Assembly (NCBI GenBank): GCA_937892155.1
Contig: CALAUG010000063.1
Span: 1-30,846, forward strand
From: an uncultured Bacteroidales bacterium
GTDB lineage: Bacteria > Bacteroidota > Bacteroidia > Bacteroidales > UBA1715
Length of the DNA stretch: 30,846 nucleotides
Reading direction: 5' to 3'
Positions 8,157 through 15,590 of this stretch are shown here, piece after piece. Within the stretch, counting starts at the first letter, position 1, and the number at the start of each line of letters is the position of its first letter. The notes under the pieces are model-generated. The model worked only from the letters and a program-made list of their open reading frames with translations, did not search any database and was not told the DNA's origin. Both the position numbers and the translations under genes were made by a program.

Positions 8157-8519
8157 TTACCAGAAGTAATTAAATGGATATATGATATCGGTACTTGAAA
8201 AAACAAGTTTTTCGCTATTTTGTACAGGGTGAATTAAAACGGCAAATTCTCCTGGTTTAATATTGTTTTCGTTACGTGCGGTGAGTTGAATTTCGTCGTT
8301 GTGCTTTTTTATAGGTGCTTTGCACAAGCTGATGATAGAACTGATGTTGCAATTTGGCGTTTCCTGATTACCAATTTGACTTTCAACGTAGTTGATAATT
8401 GTGTCTTCTTGGGCGAGCGATTGGCTGGCGATTTGGCAACTGCTACCAAATGTCAGCATTACTATGAGATAGAAGCATGCTGCCACAATAGAACCGATAG
8501 CAAGGAATCTTTTCTGCAT
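8157..8519 (-). CDS. Small exported or membrane-anchored hypothetical protein
   Basis: Protein of 120 aa with no recognised family. Residues 4-27 are hydrophobic (LAIGSIVAACFYLIVMLTF), followed by GSSC. This could be a membrane anchor or a lipoprotein-like signal with the Cys at ~28, although the lipobox is poor. The remainder has polar linkers and short strands (GEFAVLIHPVQNSEKLVFSS). A TATCTTTG element 22 nt upstream of the ATG supports expression. The gene is separated by 138 nt from the small gene before nhaD, so it may be a single-gene unit. Function cannot be inferred. Confidence 0.5.
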   Translation of the reverse strand: MQKRFLAIGSIVAACFYLIVMLTFGSSCQIASQSLAQEDTIINYVESQIGNQETPNCNISSIISLCKAPIKKHNDEIQLTARNENNIKPGEFAVLIHPVQNSEKLVFSSTDIIYPFNYFW

Positions 8520-8540
8520 CGCACGTTAATGTTACCTCTG

Positions 8541-8548
8541 CAAAGATA
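8541..8548 (-). promoter_or_regulatory. Bacteroidota -7 element TATCTTTG
   Basis: TATCTTTG on the - strand matches the TAnnTTTG consensus, with a TTTG about 22 nt further upstream as a -33-like element. It sits 22 nt before the start of the small gene ending at 8157. Confidence 0.55.
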
Positions 8549-8580
8549 AATTAATGCGCAATTCATACTGCAAAATGCAC

Positions 8581-8613
8581 AAAAAAAGATGAAGCACCGC
8601 CTCATCTTTTTTT
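8581..8613 (-). terminator. Terminator after pepD (bidirectional)
   Basis: A7-GATGA (8581-8592) pairs with TCATC-T7 (8602-8613) around a 9-nt loop. It lies directly after the pepD stop (8615-8617). Confidence 0.75.
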
Positions 8614-8614
8614 A

Positions 8615-10075
8615 CTAATTATTCATCGTTAATCTTTTAAGAATCTTCAACAGAACTTGCCAAGTCTTTTCTACCGAAGCAATTTCAACGATTTCGTTAG
8701 GAGAGTGGGGACCTTTAATGGTTGGTCCGAAAGAAACAATGTCTAATGTAGGGAATGTATTGACGAATATGCCGCACTCCAATCCAGCGTGGATGACATT
8801 TACTTTTGTTTCTTCTTCGAATATCTCTGCGAAACAGTCTTTAACTATATTAAGTAATGGAGCGTTCCAGTTAGGTTTCCATCCTGGATAGTCACCATCA
8901 AAAACCACTTTTCCGCCATATAGTTCAAAAATAGCTTTAAATACATGAGCCAGTTCTTTTTTATTTTGCTCATCGGTACTACGGAGCAAGCAACCGATAG
9001 ACAATGTGTTGTTTTCGGTTGTCACAAACGAAAGATTTGTAGATGTGTTAAGCATCTTGCAGTTATGGTTTTCGTATTTTACAGGACCATTGGGGCAGCT
9101 CATAATTGAGCGGATGATTCCAGCAGTTTGTTCCTGTGAAAGAGCTTTGTTTTCGCCGATAGTTTCGGCAGTGATGCACGAAAAATACGGGTCGGTCTGC
9201 ATGAATTGCGATTTTTTTTCGGCAACAAATCGTTCAAACATTTTATGGAAAATATTCTCGAACGAGCGGTTAAAAGCGACAACAGCAGTTGCTTCGCGTG
9301 GAATGGCGTTACGCATATTGCCACCGTTAAACGAAATAAGATGGAGTTCTGTTTTTTCCATTATTTCGTATAGAAATTCACATAATACTTTGTTGGCGTT
9401 TGCACGGTTCAAAATAATTTCGAAGCCCGAATGTCCGCCAGTCAGTCCAGAAAGAGAAATAGTATATATTTTTTCGTAACCACTCAAGTCAACATATTCC
9501 AAGTCGAAAGAAATATTTGCGTCCAGTCCGCCTGCACCGCCTATTGTAATTTCGTTTTCTGTCTCAGAATCAAGGTTAAGTAGATATTTTGCTTTGATGT
9601 CTCCTGGTTGTAGTGCGAAGGCTCCAGTCATTCCAGTTTCTTCGTCAACGGTAAACACAGCTTGAAGAGGGCCGTGTTCTATTTCCTGAGAATCAAGAAT
9701 TGCAAGAATCATAGCCATACCCATACCATTGTCGGAACCAAGGGTAGTGCCGTTTGCACGTACGAAATTGCCGTCGATGTATGGTTCAATAGGATCAGTA
9801 AGAAAATTATGGTTGCTGTCGTTTCGTTTTTGAGGAACCATATCCATGTGTGCCTGTAGAGCAACGGTTTCACACTGTTCGTGTCCAGGAGTTGCGTTTT
9901 TTTCAATAATAACGTTGCCTGCTGCGTCCTGTTTGTATGTAAGGTTTCGTTTTTCTGCAAATTCTATAAGATAGTGTGCAATTTTTTCTTCGTGTTTCGA
10001 AGGACGGGGAATACTACAGATTTCGTCGAATTTCTGCCAAATGCAGGTTGGTTGTAAGTATGCAATTTCAGACAT
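8615..10075 (-). CDS. pepD: Aminoacyl-histidine dipeptidase (M20C, PepD)
   Basis: Protein of 486 aa, the usual length for cytosolic Xaa-His dipeptidases, which hydrolyse small peptides such as carnosine using two zinc ions. M20 metal and catalytic residues are visible: His76 and Asp78 in QAHMDMVPQ, the bridging Asp115 in LGSDNGMGM, the Glu145-Glu146 pair in FTVDEETGMTGA, Asp169 in LNLDSE, and the C-terminal His in GPTIKGPHSPNE. There is no signal peptide. It starts 2 nt after the stop of the Crp/Fnr-type regulator and ends the gldF-to-pepD gene string at a hairpin terminator. Confidence 0.92.
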   Translation of the reverse strand: MSEIAYLQPTCIWQKFDEICSIPRPSKHEEKIAHYLIEFAEKRNLTYKQDAAGNVIIEKNATPGHEQCETVALQAHMDMVPQKRNDSNHNFLTDPIEPYIDGNFVRANGTTLGSDNGMGMAMILAILDSQEIEHGPLQAVFTVDEETGMTGAFALQPGDIKAKYLLNLDSETENEITIGGAGGLDANISFDLEYVDLSGYEKIYTISLSGLTGGHSGFEIILNRANANKVLCEFLYEIMEKTELHLISFNGGNMRNAIPREATAVVAFNRSFENIFHKMFERFVAEKKSQFMQTDPYFSCITAETIGENKALSQEQTAGIIRSIMSCPNGPVKYENHNCKMLNTSTNLSFVTTENNTLSIGCLLRSTDEQNKKELAHVFKAIFELYGGKVVFDGDYPGWKPNWNAPLLNIVKDCFAEIFEEETKVNVIHAGLECGIFVNTFPTLDIVSFGPTIKGPHSPNEIVEIASVEKTWQVLLKILKRLTMNN

Positions 10076-10077
10076 AA

Positions 10078-10770
10078 TTAGTAATCAATTTCGCTAATGT
10101 GTATAAGTACGTCTTTATTAAGTATTTGTATTGCCTTGTTGTTAAGCTCAATAATTTTTTCGCTTTCCAATTCTGCTAAAATGCGTATGGCACTTCCTGT
10201 TGAAACACCTGCAAAATCGGCAATGTCGTTGCGTGAAATTTGAATGTCTATCACATCCTTTTTAACCATTTGGGAAAGATTCAGAAGGACAGCTGCAATA
10301 CGTGCTTTGATTTGTTTTTGTGAAAAGCTGGTAAGTTGTTTTACGTATTTTAGTATTGCTTGAGTACTTTCTGCGAATAATGTGCTTGCAAATGTAGCAT
10401 TGGTTGTTAGAATGTTGCGCATCGTTTCTTTATTGAGAAAAGCAACAACAACGTCAGTTATTGCTTCGGCAGTCGCTGTATATGTTTCATCGTAAAACGT
10501 AGCTGTGCCGAGCCCCGTAACAGGACGTTGGATAGAAATAATAGTTTTTTTTGTGTTGGTAGAATTTTCAATCAATATTTTGGCGTAACCATGTAGTAAA
10601 ACTGCAATTTCGTCAATAGGTCTTCCTTGTTTGAAAATATTTTCTCCTTTTTTGAAACTTATGAATCTCAACGATTTACCAATTTCTTTTTTGTTGTCGT
10701 CGGTCAAGGTTTTGCCAACACCGGAAAGTAGCAATTTCTTTTTATATTCTTCGATTTGTAGTGCTGTCAT
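10078..10770 (-). CDS. Crp/Fnr-family transcription regulator
   Basis: Protein of 230 aa. The N-terminal ~120 residues form a cyclic-nucleotide-binding-type beta-barrel (KKGENIFKQGRPIDEIAVLLHGYAKI, then TGLGTATFYDETYTATAEAITDVVVAFL). A dimer helix follows, and then a winged helix-turn-helix near residues 175-215 (ISRNDIADFAGVSTGSAIRILAELESEKII). No FNR-type N-terminal cysteine cluster is seen, so it is not an obvious iron-sulphur sensor. It lies 6 nt after hisIE and 2 nt before pepD, which implies one transcript. Its target genes and ligand cannot be read from the sequence. Confidence 0.87.
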   Translation of the reverse strand: MTALQIEEYKKKLLLSGVGKTLTDDNKKEIGKSLRFISFKKGENIFKQGRPIDEIAVLLHGYAKILIENSTNTKKTIISIQRPVTGLGTATFYDETYTATAEAITDVVVAFLNKETMRNILTTNATFASTLFAESTQAILKYVKQLTSFSQKQIKARIAAVLLNLSQMVKKDVIDIQISRNDIADFAGVSTGSAIRILAELESEKIIELNNKAIQILNKDVLIHISEIDY

Positions 10771-10776
10771 AGATTA

Positions 10777-11370
10777 TTATCTGGTGTTAAGTTTTTGTAA
10801 TAGCTCGTTAATTGTCAATCCTTTAGCAGCGAGAAGTGCCATAAAATTGTAGAGAAGTTCTGCACTTTTTTCTATCATTTCATCTTGTGTACCATTGGTA
10901 ACTTGGATGATAGTTTTGATGGCATTTTCTCCAACTTCTTGCGCAAGTTTGTTCACACCGCCTTTTTTCAGCAGTTTTGTGATTTCAGAACCTTCAGGAA
11001 GTTCTGTAACTTCTTGAAGTGCTTTTTGTTGAATGCTGTTAAGCAGTTGCAGAGGACTTTCGTTTTTCTCGGCCCAGCAGGTGTCGGTGCCCTTGTGGCA
11101 GGTTGGACCAATTGGGTGAACTTTAATCAAAAGCGTGTCGTTGTCGCAGTCAACTTTTGCATCTACAAAATTGAGAAAGTTGCCCGACGTTTCGCCTTTT
11201 GTCCACAATGTTTGTCGTGACCGACTGTAAAAAGTTACTTTGCCAGTTGCAAGAGTTTTATCGAAAGCTTCTTGGTTCATAAAACCAAGCATAAGTACTA
11301 CACGAGTGTCAGCATCTTGAATGATTGCTGGAATCAGTCCATCGGCGTATTTTGAAAAATTTAGTTCCAT
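10777..11370 (-). CDS. hisI: HisIE, phosphoribosyl-AMP cyclohydrolase with degenerate HisE domain
   Basis: Bifunctional-length protein of 197 aa for steps 2 and 3 of histidine synthesis. The HisI half (1-~105) looks intact: MLGFMNQEAF, TFYSRSRQTLWTKGETSGN, Cys75 within DCDND and Cys91/Cys98 in CHKGTDTCW. The HisE half (~107-197) keeps the fold pattern but not the usual acidic site. Where the family has KVGEEAVE, this reads EVGENAIK (Asn149, Lys152), and where it has EGADLLYH, this reads KSAELLYN (Lys168, Glu171, Asn175). Pyrophosphohydrolase activity is therefore doubtful while cyclohydrolase activity is expected. It follows hisF by 32 nt. Confidence 0.88.
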   Translation of the reverse strand: MELNFSKYADGLIPAIIQDADTRVVLMLGFMNQEAFDKTLATGKVTFYSRSRQTLWTKGETSGNFLNFVDAKVDCDNDTLLIKVHPIGPTCHKGTDTCWAEKNESPLQLLNSIQQKALQEVTELPEGSEITKLLKKGGVNKLAQEVGENAIKTIIQVTNGTQDEMIEKSAELLYNFMALLAAKGLTINELLQKLNTR

Positions 11371-11402
11371 TGTTATCTGCGTTCAAAACAAGGTTATACT
11401 TG

Positions 11403-12155
11403 CTATCTTACTGGAATATTTTGTTTTCGTAAGTAATTTTTTAATTCGGGAATTGAAATTTCCTTAAAGTGGAAAATACTTGCTGCGAGTGCGGCGTCGG
11501 CTTTTCCTTCGGTAAATACATCTTTGAAATGTTCCATTGTTCCAGCTCCGCCCGAAGCAATCACAGGAATGTCAACCATTTCCGAGACTTGGCGTGTGAT
11601 TTCGTTTGCAAAGCCACCTTTTGTTCCGTCGTGGTTCATCGATGTCAGGAGAATTTCTCCTGCTCCGCGATCATAAACTTCGCGAACCCAATCCAATGTT
11701 TTTATGTCTGTTGCCTGATGTCCACCGTGAGTATGCACCATCCACGTGTCGTTGTGCAATTTTGTGTCTATAGCCACAACTATACATTGTGAGCCAAATT
11801 CTTTTGCTAATTCAGTGATTAATTGAGGATTATAGACAGCAGCTGAATTTATAGAAATTTTGTCAGCTCCGGCTGCAAGCAAAACGCCCACATCGTGCAC
11901 CGATTTGATTCCTCCTCCAACGGTGAAAGGAATATTCAAATGAAGGGCAATTTTTTTTACCAATTCGGCAAACGTGTCGCGTCCTTCAATAGTTGCCGTA
12001 ATATCCAAGAATGTAAGTTCATCGGCACCTTGTTCGGCATACATTGCACCAAGTTCAACAGGATCGCCAGCATCGCGAAGCCCAAGAAAATTAATTCCTT
12101 TTACTGTGCGTCCGTCTTTTATATCGAGGCAGGGAATGATTCGTTTAGCCAACAT
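11403..12155 (-). CDS. hisF: Imidazole glycerol phosphate synthase cyclase subunit HisF
   Basis: Protein of 250 aa. With HisH it makes imidazole-glycerol phosphate and AICAR. The start is ATG 12155 (MLAKRIIPCLDIKDGR); a longer in-frame version exists but only adds non-homologous residues that overlap gldG. The catalytic residues Asp11 (CLDIKDG) and Asp130 (VVAIDTK) are present, as are the phosphate-binding loops TVGGGI and PVIASGGAG of the TIM barrel. The first 11 nt overlap the end of gldG in another frame, so translation is probably coupled. No other his genes except hisIE lie nearby, so the histidine pathway is split in this genome. Confidence 0.95.
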   Translation of the reverse strand: MLAKRIIPCLDIKDGRTVKGINFLGLRDAGDPVELGAMYAEQGADELTFLDITATIEGRDTFAELVKKIALHLNIPFTVGGGIKSVHDVGVLLAAGADKISINSAAVYNPQLITELAKEFGSQCIVVAIDTKLHNDTWMVHTHGGHQATDIKTLDWVREVYDRGAGEILLTSMNHDGTKGGFANEITRQVSEMVDIPVIASGGAGTMEHFKDVFTEGKADAALAASIFHFKEISIPELKNYLRKQNIPVR

Positions 12156-13866
12156 ATTTCTTCGAGAATTTATATTTTCTAATGATAAAAACCGAAAGAC
12201 CAGCAATGACAATAATGAGTATAGGAACGGCAATGTTGAGCAGTTCCCAGTATGTTCTTTCTTCGGTAATTCTGTTTTTATTCAATAATCGTATGGTTAT
12301 TTCGCGAGCACGTATGACAAGTAACTCCTCGTCACCGCAAATATAGTTGACGGCATTGACAAAAAAGTCTAAGTTGCCAGTATAGGCGCGCTTGTCAAAC
12401 GAGTAATATTTGTAGAAATACAACGGCTTAGGAATTGTATCGTTGTTCGTAACTTCAATTTCGTTACGGATAATGTCACCATCGGCCACAACGATGATTC
12501 TGTTTTGTTCCGATTCGTCTTTTTTCTTGTATTTGTCATTGCCAATCGGTGCTGTGCGTGATTGGTACAGCGATTTGCAGTTACCTTCGAGTAATACGGC
12601 TGTTGGCACATAGTATTTGTTAAAGAAATTTTTGTCGGGATTGTTTTGTAACACTTGAAATCCTACGGTATTCGGCATTGAAAGTACACGGGCGTATGCC
12701 GACGAACTTAATAGAATTGTTTTTTCAAAGTTTCCGTTCCCTTCAAGAGTGTCAATTGTGCTTGAAAATTCTGCTTTAACGACATCAATATTTTTTGTTA
12801 TGAGATGTTCTTTATGTGGCTTGAGCATAGGAAAATAGTACCACGGAACGGGTGCAAACCGGGGTTGCTCGCCGAAGTTCGCAATGTTCATAGGAATTTT
12901 TGCACATTGGTTGTCAAGCAACATGGTTTGATTGATTCTCACTCCTAAGTTGAACAGCAAATCCGATAGATTCAAATCTTTTGGCATTGCATAGGTATAA
13001 GCACTGGTTTTGAGTGAATCCATTGAAACGGAAACAAAATCCGTCATTACCAATACATTACCGTTATTCATAATATATTGGTCAATACAATACTTGTCCT
13101 GCTCGGAATATGCTTGTTGCGGTTCGGCAATAATAACTGCATCATATTTTGAGATGGAATCAAGAAGTTGTGCGCAAGTGATTCGGTCGATATTGTACAA
13201 ATCAAGCAGTGCAACTGTTGCGTTGTAGGAGTATAGCAGTGGCGTTTCGCCGTGTCCTCTGATGAATGCGATGTTTTTTCTTTTCTCGCTCGTCAGTTGC
13301 TTGATTGCTTTTATACATTGGTATTCCAGATTCTGCAACGATTCGTTGATTTGCTCTTCCGGAGTATTGCCCAGCGTGTTACTCAACATATTGATGGTGA
13401 CATATTTCTGTGCGGTGGAAACAATAATACCAGGAATAATGTAGCGTTGGGTGAATTTTCCATTTTCGTCTTCTTCCTGGATTGTGTATGGAGCCAATCC
13501 GTAGGTGTCGTGCAGGCGTGAAATGGTATGTTTGAAATTTTTCCCGTCGCCTATAGTTTGTGGGTCGATAAAACGGATGAGAAATTTCTTTCCTGCGATT
13601 TCCTGAAATTCGTCAAGTAAATCCTGAACTTCACGTTGCATTTTTACAAAAGACATCGGTAAATCACCTTCAAGATACACGGTCATTCGTATGGTGTCGT
13701 TGAGGTTTTCAAGAATGTCTTTGGTTGCATCTGTCAAAGTGTAGCGTTTTTCTTCGGTGAGGTCAATTCGTAGGTGCTTGTAACTGCTGACGAATAACAC
13801 AGCAATGAGGATTGCTACTGCAATTGCGACCTTTTTTAATGTTGAATATGTAGATTTTTGAGCCAT
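12145..13866 (-). CDS. gldG: Gliding-motility ABC system protein GldG
   Basis: Protein of 573 aa from ATG 13866 (MAQKSTYSTLKK); upstream in-frame residues overlap gldF and are not needed. One membrane helix at the N-terminus (VAIAVAILIAVLFVSSY) is followed by RIDLTEEKRYTLTDATKDIL, typical of GldG/DUF4350-like ABC auxiliary proteins. A large extracytoplasmic domain follows (RGHGETPLLYSY, DAVIIAEPQQAY, GNVLVMTDFVS), and a C-terminal membrane helix (LLNIAVPILIIVIAGLSVFII) ends the protein. The family partners GldF, and GldA as ATPase; the latter is not in this window. It is one nt downstream of gldF and overlaps hisF by 11 nt. Confidence 0.88.
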   Translation of the reverse strand: MAQKSTYSTLKKVAIAVAILIAVLFVSSYKHLRIDLTEEKRYTLTDATKDILENLNDTIRMTVYLEGDLPMSFVKMQREVQDLLDEFQEIAGKKFLIRFIDPQTIGDGKNFKHTISRLHDTYGLAPYTIQEEDENGKFTQRYIIPGIIVSTAQKYVTINMLSNTLGNTPEEQINESLQNLEYQCIKAIKQLTSEKRKNIAFIRGHGETPLLYSYNATVALLDLYNIDRITCAQLLDSISKYDAVIIAEPQQAYSEQDKYCIDQYIMNNGNVLVMTDFVSVSMDSLKTSAYTYAMPKDLNLSDLLFNLGVRINQTMLLDNQCAKIPMNIANFGEQPRFAPVPWYYFPMLKPHKEHLITKNIDVVKAEFSSTIDTLEGNGNFEKTILLSSSAYARVLSMPNTVGFQVLQNNPDKNFFNKYYVPTAVLLEGNCKSLYQSRTAPIGNDKYKKKDESEQNRIIVVADGDIIRNEIEVTNNDTIPKPLYFYKYYSFDKRAYTGNLDFFVNAVNYICGDEELLVIRAREITIRLLNKNRITEERTYWELLNIAVPILIIVIAGLSVFIIRKYKFSKKYVG

Positions 13867-13867
13867 A

Positions 13868-14590
13868 TTATTTCCTTTTTTTCGCAATTGATACAGTAGT
13901 AAAATAGATGAACAGTGAGATGAAACTGATAAAATAAATCAAGTCGCGGGAATCAATCACACCGCGGCTGATAGAGTTGTAATGTTCGCTGATTCCTATT
14001 GTCGTTAAAAACGATAAACTTGGAATTGTTTCAGCTACGAAGTCGAAACCTGTGTAGAAAATGAAGCATGCTACTGCGGTAAGAATAAATGCAATAATCT
14101 GATTTTCTGTCAGTGACGAGATGAAAGTTCCGATGGAAAGATACATACCACCAATGAACAATAGTCCAATGTAAGCACCGATAGTTGCTCCAGTATCAAT
14201 GTTGCCAACAGGACTTCCTAATGCGTAAACTGTTATGTAATATAGTATCGTTGGAAGCAAAGCACAGATAAGCAGCACGATGCCAGCAAGAAATTTTCCC
14301 ATTACAATGGAGAAATTTGAAATCGGCATTGTGAGGAGCAATTCTATAGTCCCTGACTTTAATTCTTCGCTGAAGAATCTCATAGACAAAGCTGGAATCA
14401 GAAATAGAAAAACCCAAGGTGCGATTATGAAAAGTCCGTCAATATTCGCATAACCTGTGTTGAGAATGTTGAATTCTCCATCGAAAATCCATAAAAACAA
14501 TCCTGTTGCCAACAAAAAGACAATCAATATTAAATATCCAATAAGGGAATTGAAAAAGCAGGATAATTCTTTCCTAAATAATGCAATCAT
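13868..14590 (-). CDS. gldF: Gliding-motility ABC transporter permease GldF
   Basis: Protein of 240 aa with six hydrophobic segments, the layout of an ABC-2 type permease. It begins MIALFRKELSCFFNSLIGYL and contains FFSEELKSGTIELLLTMPIS, the conserved cytoplasmic coupling segment of this family. With GldG and the ATPase GldA it forms the ABC complex linked to gliding in Bacteroidota, although many non-motile members also carry gldFG. It heads the - strand gene string reaching to pepD. The promoter is not clear; TATATTCG at 14610-14617 is one mismatch from the -7 consensus. Confidence 0.88.
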   Translation of the reverse strand: MIALFRKELSCFFNSLIGYLILIVFLLATGLFLWIFDGEFNILNTGYANIDGLFIIAPWVFLFLIPALSMRFFSEELKSGTIELLLTMPISNFSIVMGKFLAGIVLLICALLPTILYYITVYALGSPVGNIDTGATIGAYIGLLFIGGMYLSIGTFISSLTENQIIAFILTAVACFIFYTGFDFVAETIPSLSFLTTIGISEHYNSISRGVIDSRDLIYFISFISLFIYFTTVSIAKKRK

Positions 14591-14703
14591 AATTTCTAAA
14601 ATGATGGTGCGAATATAATAAATATTCTGGTTGGTTTTTACAACAAAATGTAAAGTCGTGCGACAAGGGAAATAACTAAATTTATTTACATTTACGCGGA
14701 TTT

Positions 14704-15498
14704 GTGAAATTCGGGAAAATGGAAGGCAAATGTGATTTTTTCAAACTGTTGATTTTTGCGTTACTTGGCGTTGTGGCATTGTCATCGTGTGCTGAATTAC
14801 GTTTGCCGGAAAAGAAGATAAAAACATCGGCATGGGAAGATAGAACCTCGTTTGTTGTAAAAAGCAGTAATGATTGGGATATTGTTTATAACTCGGATTG
14901 GGTATGGACGGGAGGTAAAACCGTTGATGAAAATGGCACTGCTACGGTAAGTATCAGAATCCTCAAAAATCATAGTTTTAATTCTCGAGTTGGAATAATC
15001 AAGATTCGGTCTAATCAAAAGTATTATATAATAAAAGTTTGCCAAGAGGGTGTGCGTATGAAGCGGGAATCGGGCGATTTAGGATTGAGCGTGGAATGGG
15101 ATACTTGTAATTTGGGGGCGGCGAAGTCAAACGAGGCTGGAAATTTATATAAATGGGATGAAATACACGATTACGAAAATAATGGATATAGATTGCCGAC
15201 AAAAGACGAGCAAGATGAATTGTTGACAAATTGTATTTGTGTTGCTGGTGAAAAAAACGGCACTTATGGCGAATGGTTAATCGCAAAAAATGGAAATGCA
15301 ATTTTCTTTCCAACTACTGGCGATCTTTACAAGTCAAAGATTACGGGTGTTGATAGTTGTGGGTGCTATTGGTCTTCGTCAAAGTCTAGGATTTTTATGT
15401 ATGCGTTGACATTTCGTAAAAATGATTACTCACATACTCATTTAACCGGATTCAGTTATGAACATGGTTTTGCCGTGCGTCTTGTACGTAAAAAGTAA
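14704..15498 (+). CDS. Lipoprotein with BACON-like and FISUMP-like domains
   Basis: Protein of 264 aa from GTG 14704, or 259 aa from ATG 14719. A lipoprotein signal ends in VALSSC, so the mature protein starts at Cys and is probably exported to the outer membrane. Residues ~45-120 resemble a BACON domain (SSNDWDIVYNSDWVWTGG, then RVGIIKIRSNQKYYIIKVCQEG). Residues ~125-264 resemble the Fibrobacter major paralogous (FISUMP) domain: GYRLPTKDEQDELL, NGNAIFFPTTGD, GCYWSSSKS and HGFAVRLVRK. BACON domains are associated with mucin or carbohydrate binding. The FISUMP-like fold resembles C-type-lectin/formylglycine-enzyme-like surface modules. The role is unknown. It diverges from gldF, and GH13 follows after 92 nt. 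Confidence 0.72.
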   Translation: MKFGKMEGKCDFFKLLIFALLGVVALSSCAELRLPEKKIKTSAWEDRTSFVVKSSNDWDIVYNSDWVWTGGKTVDENGTATVSIRILKNHSFNSRVGIIKIRSNQKYYIIKVCQEGVRMKRESGDLGLSVEWDTCNLGAAKSNEAGNLYKWDEIHDYENNGYRLPTKDEQDELLTNCICVAGEKNGTYGEWLIAKNGNAIFFPTTGDLYKSKITGVDSCGCYWSSSKSRIFMYALTFRKNDYSHTHLTGFSYEHGFAVRLVRKK

Positions 15499-15564
15499 AA
15501 TTGGTTGTCTAATTTTTTTCGTGTTATTGTTATACTATGATAGTAAAGAAATTAATCTTTTTTT

Positions 15565-15572
15565 TACCTTTG
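15565..15572 (+). promoter_or_regulatory. Bacteroidota -7 element TACCTTTG
   Basis: An exact TAnnTTTG match 18 nt upstream of the GH13 ATG, in an otherwise AT-rich gap after the lipoprotein gene. No well-spaced -33 TTG is obvious. It would drive the GH13-mqnD-flippase string. Confidence 0.5.
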
Positions 15573-15590
15573 GACAAATAAGTTTTCAAG

